NCBI GenBank assembly: GCA_008360975.2
Contig: CM039211.1
Coordinates: forward strand, 50,218,077-50,282,076
Direction: 5' to 3'
Length of the DNA stretch: 64,000 bases
DNA from: Lichenostomus cassidix
Taxonomy: Eukaryota; Chordata; Aves; Passeriformes; Meliphagidae
Positions 12,201 through 27,200 of this stretch are shown here, one piece after another. Under the pieces are notes generated by a model. The model searched no databases. It was not told the DNA's origin and saw only the letters and a list, made by a program, of their open reading frames with translations. The stretch's first letter is position 1. Each line of letters starts with the position of its first letter. The translations under genes were made by a program, and so were the position numbers.

Positions 12201-15200
12201 GGTGTATCATATAGAGAGGGAACATACATGGTTTATGTCCAGAAAAAGGAATGCTTCAACTTGAAACAATAAGAAGGTTCAAAGAACATTTTAATCACAA
12301 ATTACAGTGTGTCCTGGGACTGAGGAAATAGATAGTAATGGTTAAAAGAGACATGCCTAGCGTGTTCACAGAATGGTTGAGATTGGAAGGGACCTCATCC
12401 GATCCCCAGCTCAAGCAGTTGCTACCACAGCTTGTTCAGTGGGATACGGAGAGAATTGTGTCAGAACCAGATAAATTAGGTCTTCCTACTGACATAGTCT
12501 ATCTGAGGCTCAGACAGAAAAAGAGATTATGACTCTGTATTTGATAGACTAAAGCCTATGTTAGAAGGTGTGCAAAATATTCAGGTGATTACTACACTAT
12601 GCTCTTTTCTTTCCTACTGCAGAGCTGATGCAAACAGAAGTACATCACATCCATACCCTGTTCATTATGTCTGAAATATTCAGGAAAGGGATGAAGGAAG
12701 AACTTCAGCTTGACCACAGCACAGTGGACAGAATATTCCCCTGCTTAGATGAGCTACTGGAGATGCACAGGCAATTCTTCTGCAGAATGAAGGACAGACG
12801 GCAGGAATCATGTGAGGCAGGGAGCGAGCGTAATTTTGTCATCAGCAGGATTGGAGACATTCTTGTGCAGCAGGTAGAGGCATCAACTCTGTTAGTCCTT
12901 TAAATGCTCAGGGCTCCCAATTGAAACAATTTTTTTACTCCAAAATTTCTGTCGGCAAGGAGACAGTTATTGTTGCCTCAAAAAAATTCAAAACCTGTCC
13001 TGTCCAGATTATTTCAGGATGAAATAGCAATGAGAAAAATAAAAACATTATTGTTAGGTAACTGTGATGAATTTGGGATGAGTTTTTGCCTGTGTGGTAT
13101 GAGTGACGAACTTGGTCCTGTTTGCAGTAGAAGGCTGCTGTCGTACCATGGGCTGCAAGAAATGGAAGCAATGGATTAACTTTTTTAACATCTGAGCAGA
13201 GATGTGAAGAACTGCCTGATGATGGAATAGAAACTACCCATTAATTTCTTGTAGTGATCTGGCATGTTACATCTCAGGATACTGCTCATTAGGGAAAGGA
13301 TGGTCTCAAGGTGTTTACTGTGGCTGAAGAATGGCTGACTGATTGCTTAGCATTCACACTTCAGTTCCTTGCAAGAGGGAGGTGTAGCTTTTCACGTTTG
13401 GTCAGTCTGTTTTCACTCAACTGAAATAAAGAGCTGAGCTGTTACCTTGTCTAGAAGCAGTGTGGAGATCAGACAAAAGCAAATGAACCTCAAAGAGTTG
13501 TGTTTGAAAAGAGGTGAAGGAAATGCTGTTATAATGCTCTAGCTGTTATTGGCGAGACTGTGGTGGAGGCTACTTGTGCACTCTCCAGACTACATTGCTC
13601 TTCTTGCTCCTAAAAACATCTAGTCTATTTTGATTCTGTAGTGACAGGGCCTTTTAGTGAAATTCAGAGAACTTTAAAAATGAGTAGTGTAAAAGTTCCC
13701 TATTCAAACAAAACTCATTAGTTAACGGTATACGCTTTCATGTCAGTTGCAACGTCGAGAGCAACTTACTTACTAATTTCTTCAGTTTTCAGAGGAAAAT
13801 GCAACTAAAATGGAGAGAATATATGGAGAGTTTTGTAGCCATCAGAAAGAAGCTGTTAATCTCTTCAAAGAGCTGCAACAAAACAAGAAGTTCCAGAATT
13901 TTATTAAAGTAAGTTAATGTGAACACATGAGCACTATTGATAAAATGCTCAGGAAAAAGATATATAGCTTTTACTTAGATTTAGGATTGGAATGATATTC
14001 AGTAACTCACTTTTAATAGCTAATAAAAATGGCAAAAGTTTTTCTTCCTTAACTTGTGAGCTGATAAATCACAGTTTTCTTTTGAATTTTAGAATGCTTT
14101 GGCATCCAGTGTGTATTACACACATGTTCCTGTTACAGTACGCCTCATCTCTCAGCACTGCAACTGTTCCTTGGGGATGGTTCAGATTACCCAGCATTTA
14201 TTTCAACTTATTCTAATGCTTTTAGATCATATTTCTTATTAGTCAATTGGTGGTTTAATATGCATTTACTACTTAAGGTATATATTTGTATCTGTGCAGC
14301 TGAGAAATAGTAACCTGTTGGCACGACGCCGAGGAATCCCTGAGTGCATTTTGCTTGTCACCCAGCGAATCACCAAATACCCTGTTCTGGTTGAAAGGAT
14401 ATTGCAATACTCAAAAGGTGAATAAAAGCTAAAGTGTTGCTTCATGTCTGAAATCCTAGCACATTTCTCACGTCAGGAGTTTGCACAGTTACAATATCTC
14501 AAAAGATTAAATTCACTGCTCTGTTGAGATACAACCAGAGCAACATAAATACCTACTGTTCAGGCAAACATCACCCAAACAGGATTGTCTAGTCTATATA
14601 GGCCTTGTCAAGGCTGGACTGTGAAGATTTCTGATATTCCAGCCAGGTAAGCCATAGAAGTCCAGAAGAGCATAGCTGTTTAGGAAAAGTCTTTGACTAG
14701 AGGGTGTGAGCTAGTTCAAATACACATCTGTACCTTCTCTGGAATTAATTCTGGTGGAGTTTTCTCTAAGTAGTGCTAAGCAAACTTTTTGTAAATTACT
14801 CTCTGTTTTTTTCAGGCAGAACTTGAATGACCTCTGGAACTTTGTAGAACATTTTACAAATACTGCTAACTTACAGATATTTCCACCCAAATGGGCAGTA
14901 AATGAGCGTCATAGAAAGTTGCATATACAAATGCCGATCCTTTGTACTTGCAATACCATTTCAAGAGTTCTTTTACTCAGCCAGAAAAGTAATATACTAT
15001 ATGATTTACTTATCCACTAACTTTTTTTGAAGTGCTTACACCTCATAAATATGTTAGAAACTATTCAACATGTTGTTTTCGCTAATGAATAAATCTGAGG
15101 TACATGTCGTCTTTTAATAGGTGAGTCAAATGAAGGTATATACCTCTAATAATTTTAGTAAGATAGTTGCAGGTTCAACTTAAAAAAACAAATTTATCAA

Positions 15201-18200
15201 TTTAAGCTTTGCATCATGTTGATTGTTGCCATAAAGTAAGGAATTATATCTTCTCTTGAACATGCTGACTGGTGTCATGTTGTTTATTTTTTGTTTCATA
15301 CAGAAGGAACAGAAGAACATAAAGATCTGTGCAAAGCCCTTCGTCTAATTAAGGATGTAATTGCAGCAGTAGATCTGAAAGTGAATGAGTATGAGAAAAA
15401 GCAAAAGCTGTTGGAAATTCTCTGTAGAATTGAAAACAAAACATATACAAAGCTGAAAAATGGCCATGTTTTTAGGAAGCAGGACTTGATGAGGAAAGAG
15501 AGGATACTTCTTCATGAAGGTTTAGTGTACTGGAAGACAGCTACTGGACGGTTCAAAGGTATTTCATCTCAGCAGTAAAGTCCTTTAACTCTTTATTTGC
15601 AAATACCATTCAAAGACTGGTTAAAGAATGAAAATTCTTTATTGTGCTGTATTGCAAATAAGAATGTCTGAGGTAATGGTGTTGCAAATGTCCCACTAAT
15701 TGCTGGAAGACCAATTCCTGAAGCTGCCATGGTTCGTGGGTAATCTGCATAAGAAGACAAGTTCACATACAATGCCATCTGCATTTCTTCTCCCGGTCCC
15801 CTTCTTCCAGTTTTTTGTTTTTCAATTTCATTTCATAATATAGTGTTTTGACTTGTAAATTTTTATTGTTCACAGTATTTGCCATTAAAAATAGCTCATT
15901 AAAAATTCAGTGGTAATGAGACATCCATAGTAGAAAAGAAATTCTGCGGCCACATTTGGCTGGAGCACAATTTTTATTCAGAAGCTCAGAATCTGATTTT
16001 TGGTGTTAATCACCTATTAGGGGTTGGGTTTTTTTGGAGCACACTAGTATTTGCTGTATAACTTTATAAAGCTGTCTGTTCATCATAGTTCCAGAAATGC
16101 TTTTACCTGTGTAATACTGTGCTGTGAATGTACGTTACAGGGCAGAAAAAGCAAAATTTATGTGAGATAGTTTTTGCGAGGTAAATGCCTTGGGGAAGCT
16201 GTACTGACAGTGGTGCAAGGATTTCTTCTTTCCCTGGGCTAGTGCTCCAGCACAGTGCTCTTTCCTGGGAGATACAAAGTAGGGATGTGGAAGTGCTTCA
16301 TGCAGACCATGGGCTAACTCAGATGTTTCCTGTTTGGTTTACTGTAGGATTTGATGAGATATTTCTTCATCAGGGCTTCTCCCTTTATAAACTAATTGTA
16401 CTATTTTTAATTAAAACCCTTTATTTTCTTTTTCTTATTTTAAGACACCTTAGCTCTGCTTCTAACTGATGTGCTACTGTTCTTACAAGAAAAAGATCAA
16501 AAATACATCTTTGCAGCTGTTGTGAGTATATTACCACATATTTGAACACATACATAGTACATTTATTTGTATATTTCTCAAAAATTAGGTCCTTATCAGG
16601 TCATTCCCATATAATTTTTTTCTTAAAACCCTGCTAAGCGTGTTCAGAACTGTAATATGACAGAAAATTTAGTTTGTTTTCAAAAATAAATAATTTTTTA
16701 ATGGAGAAGGATGAAAATAACAGAATTATATGTTTAGTGTTGTACCTCACATAATTGTGAAGGTGGGAAATAATGAAGCTTTTAAAGTTGTCTAATACAA
16801 ATTTTGAATTTTTTGTTCTGTGAAACAAACAGAAGAATAATTATTACTGAAAATACAGTAGTAAACACACATAAAAGATATGAAAGATCATGGAAAGATG
16901 TTCCCAAACTATATAAATATAAACATTATATGAATATTGTGTCTCGGTATCACTGGACCTCTGAGATTTTCTTTTTAGCACATGTCTAGTGATATATTTG
17001 TTTGTTTACAATATAGCATATTTTTAATAATAGTTTAAAAAGATGTTTGATTACTCAAAACTTTCTGTAGTCTGACTATACCGGGAGTAGAATTAGTCCA
17101 ATTAATTGAAAAATTGAATACTTCCTAGAGTGTTTTATAAAAAAGTAATTTGTTATGCTTGTGCTTTGACTGTTTCCTCCAGGACCAGAAGCCTTCTGTT
17201 ATCTCCCTTCAGAAGCTCATAGTAAGAGAAGTAGCCAACGAAGAAAGGGGGATGTTTCTGATTAGTGCTTCATCTGCAGGGCCTGAGATGTATGAGGTTC
17301 ACACCAACTCCAAAGAAGAACGTAACAACTGGATGAAGCATATTCAAGAGGCAGTGGAAAGGTAGTGGAAACGGGATTTGGTTTTCATGCTGGCAGTCCA
17401 GATGAGTGGTTGGATATTCATGGCAGCATGATCTCTGTTCTGCATTGCACTGGGTCCATCTGTGAGTTTGGGGTTTCCTCTGAGCTCAAGGTGCCAAAAC
17501 CTCTTCATCACTTCTGCCACACTTCCCATATTACTCCTGGTTTCCCACTGAATCAGCAGACTCTTTCTGCTCCTCATTAGACATCCTTACCAGACATTGT
17601 ACCAGCCTTCCTTCACCTTTGCCTTTGGGAGTGAATGCCTTCTAGAGTTCTGCAGGTGTCCACACAACCTCGAGGAAATCACAAATCATACCTGTTACCT
17701 TGGCTTCAGCTCCTTAAGAATGGTGCGGGAAACATTGCTTCTGATGGAGTCCAAGCTTATGCTGAGCAAACTGCAGTGTGCCAGCCACTCTTGCTGCACA
17801 GTGCAGCCTTATTAGACTAAAAAAGGAGCCCTTCAGTCTTTATGTCCACTTACTGCTTCTTTATGTCCACTTTATGGCATGCTTCTGGATTGTTGCAAAA
17901 GGTGCTGGTGTTGTATTATCTTTATGGTGAACATAATGTTGGATTGAAGATGAATAGATGATGTGCAGATTTTGCTTTAACCACCTTTGTCTTTCATCTT
18001 TGAAGTTGTCCAGAGGAAGAAGAAGAAGTAAAAGTGAGTGAATCTGATGAGGACAGACGTATTGCTGAAGCCAAGGCATGCAGAATTCAGAAATATCAAG
18101 GTGTGGTACCTTTCCTGTCCCTCTGAGAGTTCCAGCATCCTCAGAATTCAGGATTAATTAGTCACGTACCTATACTGGCTGGTGGATACAGAGTGGCTCA

Positions 18201-21200
18201 ACAGGCAGAGTCATGGCAGAGACAGATGGAGTGTCTGGTGATGGATGGTATAGTGTCAGTGTATTGAAAGAGAAGCATGATTTTTCCAAACACTTTTATG
18301 TTTTCCCTACATTGCCATAACTAAAAATGAAAAATAAAAATGGAAGTTTTCAAAACAAACACTGAATTTCCCAGATTAACATGACGACCAAAAAGTTCTG
18401 AGTTTATGAAAATACCTTGAATCTTCAAAGTTCTGTGTTGTTTACGGCACTTTGTCCTTTGCTGCTATTATTTTTATCTGAAAATATAGCTAATAGGGAT
18501 AAATTCTACTTCCTTGGTTCCCCTGCACCTAGGTCCCACATCCTTACACTGCTGCGAAGAGAGAAATTGCAGCAATGTCTGTGCTGTAGAGAGCCACAGG
18601 GAAGGGCATCCTCTGCTGAAAGTAGGTGTTCTTTGATGCTGAGGCCCTGAATCAGCACACCTGAGCCAAGTGCTTTTACAGGAGGTGGCACTTGTCATTG
18701 TGAGTACAACAGGAGTAATGAGGGCCAGAGAGGGCAGCCAAGCCCACATCAGGGTAGACTTTGGCCTGGACTCTGCCAGGGTGTGTGTTAGCTTTCATTT
18801 CGACAGACTATGTGATGAACTTGGATGAATTAATTAATTCCTGGCTACTTAAAAAACCACTAAACTTGAATTAGCACTTTCTACGTGGCATAAAGATTAG
18901 AAAGTTGAATGCGGAACATGCTTTCCCTGCAGGATAAAAAATGTTAATAAGTTTTCAATGTAACACTGTTCAATTCTGGTTGACAGAATCGCTGAGTAAC
19001 CAGGACCAGCAAATCTGCAGTCATTTAGAAGACAAATTGCGTATCTATGCTGAACTGGGAGATACATGTGGGTTTGACGATGTCCATGTAGAACCTCACC
19101 TACTTATCAAACCTGATTCTGGAGAAACTCCACAAGCTGCTTCACTGCTGGCAGCAGCACTCAGAGAAGGTAAGTTTGAAGGGAAGAGTGGATTGGTGGC
19201 TCTTCACATGAGCAGATATTTTAATATCCTGTGCAGCCATGATGCCTTGTGTTTCAATTCTGTCAAGTCTCAAGAAGTGGCAGCGTCAGAAATTGCCAAA
19301 CAGTATAGAAGAGAAATCTGTCAAGTTTATCCTTGTCAGATAGAGGAGATGGTACCTGCAGATTGTAAAGTAAGGGATGTGTTTTTGGCATAGCATCAAA
19401 TGTAAGCAGGCAGGGATGTAGCATTAGGTTGTTAGCTGTCTTTGCAGTACAGCTCTATAAAACACATAAGGGGCTGCAGTATGGTATTGCATGTGGTCCC
19501 TGACCTTTGCCTGTCTTGGCTGATTTGGATGTCAGAGTACTGTAAGACCATATACAGAACAAATCGAGTTTCTACCAAGAAACACCTGCCAGAATTGCTG
19601 CAGGAGCCCTGTTTTTTTCTGTCTGATATCTAACAGGGAAGTGATAACCTTGCACCATCTACAGTGCTGTCCTGCAAAGGAAGGAAGGGAATGGTATTTG
19701 TAGACACCTTGCCTAGCTGGAACTTCAGCTAAACTTCTGCTAAACTCGGCTGAAAAGAGTCCTGGTAAACTGAGTCCTGATTTTAGCATCACCTAAATTG
19801 AGAACTGTGTGCTACTGACAATATTTCAACCTCTAAAGAAATGGAGCTTGGTCTTCATCATAATTATAAAGTCAAAGAACATTTTATTGATAAAATTGAA
19901 TAAATTTGTGTAGGGTACTACAAGTCAGTGACACAACAGAAAGTAGTTAAAATGGCAGCTTATACTTATTACACACCTTATTCTGCCTACTTCATAAATT
20001 TTCACTCTCACTCATGCTGTTGTTGATGTTAATGATGTTTTGGATTTCAGGACTCTACAACACTCTGTGGGAGCTTACAGTTGTTTACACTGTAGACAAT
20101 TTGTGGGGATCATTTTCCAGGGTGGAAATACTAAGTCCCTGAGTTAATAGCAGACTCTAAAGGAATAAAGTATTGCTCACAGCAGAGAAGGATAGAATTA
20201 CAGAGTGCTTAAGCAAATTAGATATAGACAAATCCATGAGATGAGATGGGATAAATCCAAGGCTGCTCAGGAAGCTGGCCAATGTCACTCTGAGGTTGTT
20301 TTCTGTCAACTTTGAAAGGTCACAGTGATCAGGAGAGGTTCCTGATGACTTGAAGAAAGCAAACCTCACATTCCACTTCAAGAAGGAATATATAGAGAAC
20401 TAAAAAATTGTCAGTTTCACCATCATCTAATAGAGATGCTAATAGACCAAATCCTCCTAGAAGGCATTTCCAAGAACCTGAAAGACAGGAAGATGACTTG
20501 GAACAGCTGTCATGGATTAATTAGGGCAAGTTGTGTCTGACTAATCAGACAAGTTTTATTGTGAGAGAAGAGTGCATGTTGGTTATGTTGACATCTCTCA
20601 GACCTTCAACACTATCTGTACTGGTTGTAGTATCTTTACATCTGAATTGATGTAAACTGGTTTACTGTGTGGAAAAGAGGCTGGACTGCTGGGCTGAAGG
20701 GGTCAGTCATATGATGTCCAGCTGGTATTGTGTTTTTAGGGGATTTCCTTAGGGGTGTATCCTGAGACCAGCAGTGTTCAACATACCAATTAATGCAGTT
20801 AACCTCGGGATTGAGTACATTCTTAGCAAATTGGTTACGGTCATCAAATGAGGTGGGGTGTTCAGTGAGATATAGAGACTCCTACAGATTGGGAAAATGG
20901 GCTAAGAGGAGCACCTAGACATTTGACAAAGACAGATGCAAAGTCCGGCATCTTGGATGATGTAATCCTGTGTCCTGGTACAGGCTGGACACTGATTAGG
21001 TAGAAAACGGCTTTGCAGAAGTGGGCCTGGGAGTCCTACTTGACAGCAGGTTGACCATGAGGCAACAGTTGCCCTTGTGGCAAAGATGGCCAACTGCTTC
21101 CTAGGCTGCTGCAGTAGGAGGAGAGTTGCCAGCAGGTTGAGGGAGGATTGAGGGAGGTGATTCTTCCTCTACTTACCTCTGGTGAGTCCTATCTGGAGTG

Positions 21201-24200
21201 CCATGACCAATGCTGCTCTTCCCTGGAAAAGAGAGACATTGACAAAGTAGAGCAAGTCCAGTGAAAGGCATCAGGATGATTAGAGGGCTGGAGGACATGA
21301 CATCTGAAGAGAAGATGAAGTAGTTGACTTGGTGGGATCTCATTACTGTCCACAGCTGCTTAATGGGAGTATACAGAGGATGCAAAGTCACATGTTGATG
21401 AAAGAACACATGGACGAGAGATAACAGTCTTGTGGTGGAACACAGTCAATTCCAATTAACTGAAATGAAAAATCATATGCCATGAGAGTGTTAAAAAACT
21501 GGAACACATTGCTCAGAGAGACTTTGAAGTCTCCATCTCTGGAGGAATTAAAGGCTTGTGTATGCAAAGCTCAGAGCAACAATTTAGATTGACCAGCTTT
21601 GAGTAGGGTACTAGGTACAAGGTGACCTCTGAAAGTCCCTTACAAGCTAAATTATTCCATGGTTCTATGTCATTGATTTATGCACTAAGGAACTATTTAA
21701 TGGACCTCTGTAATTCTTCATGTTTCTCTCTTTAGTTGAAAGTCTCCATGTTGCTGTAACAACATCACAAGTGAGCGAAACAGACAGAAGACCAGAGGAA
21801 AATATTGAGGAATTAAGTGTGAAGCATAGCTTCACTGTCAGTGAAATCTTAGAATCTGTTCCGGGTGGTGAGTAAAATTTGATGCTTTGATATATTCAGA
21901 GTGCTAAAATAATTGATACTGGATTGGTTTTTTGGAAAACTTTCTTAGTGTAGGATAGAATCAATAGAAAATAACATAATAAAAGCTGGTTTTTGGCAGA
22001 TGCCCAGGTAGTATAAAATGTTGTATAACTGTGTTAAAGGTACACTCTCTTGTCACTTTTGCTCAGCTCCACAGCAGGTCTATATTGCAATATTGGTAAT
22101 CTCCCTTTTTGTCCAGAGGTTTGAAAACCAGGATTGATATTCCAGTAATTTAATACGTAAAGGGTAGCATTAATTTCTCACAACAAAATTGTGAATGAGG
22201 TTGTGTAAAAAACATTGCTATAGAGTATTTTTAGTGTTATGGTTACACTTGCCTCCAAACTTTCATAAGTGAAATAGTGCTAATTTGTAAGATAGAAAAA
22301 ACTGGATTGTGGCAGGTGTGCCATCCTGGCTTCCAAATTTGTTCTTCCCCAGCCTAGAATCCATTATGTAACACCTAATTATAAAAATAATTTTCTCAGC
22401 ATCCTGAATAGCTGGAAAAAAACATGCTCTTTGGTTTTCTAGTCAGGATATGTTTGATACCTTTCCTTTGCATTTTCCTGGGACTTTATTTGTTAGATGC
22501 TGAAAAAAAAGAAGTTGAAGAATCATCAGAAATTGATCTCAGTGTTGAAGAGGAAATGGCAGGTGCCAGTCTTGAGGATAAGGTACTGTAAACTGCATTG
22601 CATATAGCAGTCTGGGCACTGTGCATGTACATGCTGTCCAAATTTTTATGGGGTATTTCACTCAGATCCAGATAATTCAGTTTAATACAGGTCACTGCAA
22701 TTAATAGTAAAATTTTAAAAAGTGGTCATAAACAATCCAAGAACAGAACCATTTTCCTGTAAGGCTTAAGATCAGTGAGTTGTAATAACAGACAGTGTTT
22801 TTGAACCACTTGTATGGACCACTGATGAGCCTGGTTCCCTGCTGTCATCATTCAATGGAGGCATGTCTATGGAGCTCACAATAGTATTCCCTCTACTACC
22901 TCCTCCTATTCACAGGATGATGAAAGTCTGCTGCAGTGACAGAGTCCTCAGCTAATGAAAGGAAGACTTATGCATTGGGAGAACTTGGTCCTGAGAACAA
23001 GCACATAAAATAGGATGGATGTTTAACACCAGCTTGCTTAAGAATTTTTAATTAAAAAAAAAAAATAGAGCAATTAGAGACTAGAAGAGAAACTGCCAAT
23101 TTTGCAAAGTCCTATAGCTGATAAGCAAATCTGGAGGAAAAAGCAGAACTCAAAATCAGTTCTGGACAGAATTAGGAATGGCAAATTTTATGTAGTGACA
23201 GAGTGTTGGAGTAAGCAATGGGAATTTCTGTGTGAAAATGAAGTGAACTGAAATAGTGTAGAATCACAAAAAGAATAAAGGGGAGAGAAAAGAATATAAG
23301 ACACTGAACTTGAAATGCAAAGAAAACTTTGCATACTGTCTTTGCATCAGGTCTGAAAGAGGGCTTGTGTGCCTGAAACCTTGGGGTTATTTGTTTTCTA
23401 TACTGGGAATACCCTTAATACACGAATCTCCGTATAACCTTGCCTTATGTTTAGCTCTAGATCATCTTACCAGACTGCTGTGTTAGAAGGGAGTTGGAGA
23501 AAGAATGTGAGTGGAGAAAATAGGTTGAAAACAAAAGTCCAACTGAGAGAGAACAGAAGCTAGGTGAAAAGAAATAGAGCAACCTAGAGAGGGTAGAGGG
23601 CCTCAGATGTAGTCCATTAGAAGTTGCAGTAGCTCTACCTGACAACTTTGCCGTTGGGGTTGCAGACAAGATGGAGACAAGCTTTTCTCAGAGATGCACA
23701 GCAAAAGGACGAGCATTCAAGATCACAGGTTGCAGCAAGGGAAATTCTGAGTGTTATACAAAGCAAAATATCCAGTGCAAGGTCTAGCAAGGAGGAGTGT
23801 TTGTCCAGAGTTTGTCTCTACCCTTGGAGGTTTTGTGGATTTGACTGGAGAAGGCCTTGGGCAACTTCCTCTAGCTGGGAAGCTGTGCCTGCTCAGAAAG
23901 CTGGAGGGACCTGCACCCAACTCTTCCACCCTGAGTCATTATCCTGTTATTTATGGCCTATTACTTGGACAAGGCACATATCACATCTTCTGATACCATG
24001 TCAGAATCAGACTTACCAGGAGGTGGCAGAATGACCAAAGAAAAGAGGCAAGTCAAAGGCGTTCCGGGCAGGTGGGCATGCAGTCCCAGGGTTGTGGGGT
24101 GCCAGCTCTGGACTCAGCCCAAGTAGCTTGGGAAAACAGGAGCTGGCTGGGTGGAGCAAGAGATCTCAGCTCGGAGGTTAGATGCTGATCAGACACAGGA

Positions 24201-27200
24201 AAGGAGAGCATTGCCCCTGGAACATGATGGGGCCCCATGTGGGCAGCTGTGAGAGGTGATCCCCATCTTCTCTCTCCTGTATTGTATCTCTATAGGCATT
24301 GTCCAAAGCACAGCGCAGCCTGCCCTGCAATCTGACCATCCTCATCTCTCTGAATGAGGGTGCTAGGGAATAGTGGCAGAGAGGTGGTGATGGCCTTCAG
24401 CACAGTTAAACACCTGGAATTATTGCTTCACTCCTGGCTGGACTTGCAGGGCATCTGCCAGCTCAGCTAAACCTGCCTCAGCCTCATCTCCCACTGCTCA
24501 AGTGTTGCTGCAGTGAGGGGACCATGGGCACTGGGGCTGGCCATTGACCAACTCCTTGGTCAGGCCAATGCCAGATAAACCTTCTCCTGTTCACATCCTT
24601 TCTCAAATTAAAAAAGGCTTAAAAATCTGAAAGAAACCCTATTCTTGTTCAGTGTACAGGCTCTCCTTTGTACACTCTGTCTTCCTCACCCTTCCAGCAT
24701 CACCTTCTTTCTCTCCCTCTTGGCCCTGTGCTGCCTCCTTACCCACGGCTCATCATCCAGCTAAGGGAAAGCAGAGCTATCTTGTGTATATCTGTGCAAA
24801 ATCCTCTGCTTCTCACAGCAGAATTGTGCTTTTCCATGGCTTGTGGATGCAGTGAGGAGGAGGAGGTGAAGATCTGGAGGGTGAATGGAAGGAAATACCG
24901 AAGAGAGATAATGAGAGAAAAAGTAGTGGAGAAAATGATGCAGCTGGTGCTTGCTTTCCCCCATGGGTGTCTGTGTTGGGCTGTGTTTGGGGGGCTGGTC
25001 TTTCTCATTTTCATTTTCAGTTATTGCATCTAAATGTAGCAGATGCTTTGCTCTCTGTGGTGGAAAATGAGACTCAGTAGAGAGCTTAGGAGAATCAGAG
25101 AGAAAACAAATATTCCCCAAACTCTCCTCTGCTTCTCTGGGGGGGAAAAAAAAAAAAGAAAAATCGGACAGGAAGTCTTTTCAGCAGAGTTTCAGAAGGG
25201 ATTGCATTTGAAACAGTCCCCACCATTTCATCTTATTTTTCTCAGAGGAGCTATTCTTCGTGCTGAAGGGATTATGGGTAGCTTCACCCCATAAATTCAG
25301 AAAGTTTCTTAGGAAAAGGGAGCAGGAAGGAAAGTGTGAAGTGGCTGGGCCTTGCTGCAGAGGACAGTAGTGACCACGCTGATGTGTTTTGTAGAGTGTA
25401 CTGGGCACAGCATCTCGCAGAGCACCTAAGGCATTTTCTGTAATCCACTAACATGACTTCTTGCTAGCTTCTTAGTACATTAATATCTCTATTTTTGAGA
25501 AGTTTTACGCTGTTTCATTCTACTACATTCTACTGTAAGTAATCTAAACCCACTGTACTGTATATATAGAATTCTGGTTACTGTATTTCAAAACTGTCAA
25601 GTAAACAAAGAATGAATGGAAATACCTTTTCAGTGTAGCATTAGTCACAAGGGATTAAAATTGTGGATGAAGCAGTTTTATTTGTATAGTTGTGACTAAA
25701 ATCTCTAGTAATTTCCACAAAAACGTCAGTGTTGATGAATTATTGTCTTCATGGATTGCTGCTTCTGTCTCTTTTCATATATCCACATAAAGGTTTGACC
25801 CAGTACACATTTCCTAGCAATATGTTCCTACTAGTTATGAAAAAAAAATTACCTAGATTATACAATTTTAAAATTTAAAACAACTTTTTAAAGCTAAATG
25901 TGTTTATTTTAGGGAGGAAGTATGAATTTATCAGGATCTACAGGGACAGAGGTGAGTTTATTTAAACCTCAGACAGAATTTAGTAACTATTTAGTTAACA
26001 GTGGTCAAACCTTTGAAAATTCTTCTCTTTTATTTTCTAGATTGTACAAGCAATCCAGAACTTAACCCGTCTCTTATACAGCATGCAGGTGACTACTCCA
26101 CTACTGACTTCATAGAGTAATTAATTTGTCCTAGTAGTTTACTTTTAAAGGTTTGTTTTCCTGTTGCTCTACTTTTAGACATTACGTTAGTGGATACTGA
26201 TCTCTACTGACTGTTGCATAAGTTGCCACAGAATATATTTTTATTCTACATCAGTGGTAGGTTTCTTTTAGGAGCTGAATAATGCTAACTTGCTTGGAGA
26301 ACAGTCCCTCCTTCCAAAAAAAGTACGTTTGTACAGTCCAAAAATCTAGTAGGAAAGTAAAATGATGGATTTAATTGAACTAATGTCATTTCACATACAG
26401 ATTTCTGAAATCATACTTCATAAATTTGAAAAAAATTAGGATTTTGATTCGACTGTTCTCCTGGCTAGCAGTAAACAGTAGCTGCGCCACTCAGGTAGCA
26501 AACTCAACCTATTCTAGATGCGTAAATCTCAATTACTTTGTATGTTCTGTAGGCCTTTACTCTGAAATGTTTGACTCTTTCATGCTAAGTTTGAATGTCT
26601 TAACTTACTTTTTCTTCTTTAGCTGCAGTTTTGTAATTCTATATGTTTCGAGTATACATAATTTTTAGACCCTATTGACATTAGCATATTTCGTAATAAT
26701 CCTGGAAACCTTGGGCTTAGAAATTAAGTGGATTGAAGCAATGCAAAAGCAGAATAAAAATCCTGTAATTCAGGCAAAAAATTTTGAGCTGTTGAAAAAC
26801 AGATAGGGACAGTAAAGTAAGGTTTGGAATCATGCCTTCATTGTTCAGACCATGAATGGTCAGTCAGGTACAGAGAAACAAGCAGAGGATCTTGTCCTTG
26901 TCCTGTTTACAGATTACTGGAGCTGACCCAGTACTGGAAAAAGAGCCAAGGAAAGTTGGGATTGCATGCTACATGAAGTTAAAAACTTTTTGGGGTAGAC
27001 AACACAGGGCAATGGGACTACGTGAATTCTGTGGGAATGTCTGCTGCAATAGATTCCCATGTCAGCTCTTGAACATAGGCAGTGCAATAAGTGCATCAGC
27101 AGATCTAGGGTTTTCTTGCTTTTCTGTCTTCTTAATCTCAGCTATTTGTTTTCGTGTTATTGCAGGATGTCACAATCTTTAGTACAATGTCCCAACATTC

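Noticed and set aside
23648..24034. 128-codon ORF in intron 20
   Set aside because: No recognisable domain; overlapping ORFs exist on both strands in the same GC-richer stretch, as expected by chance.
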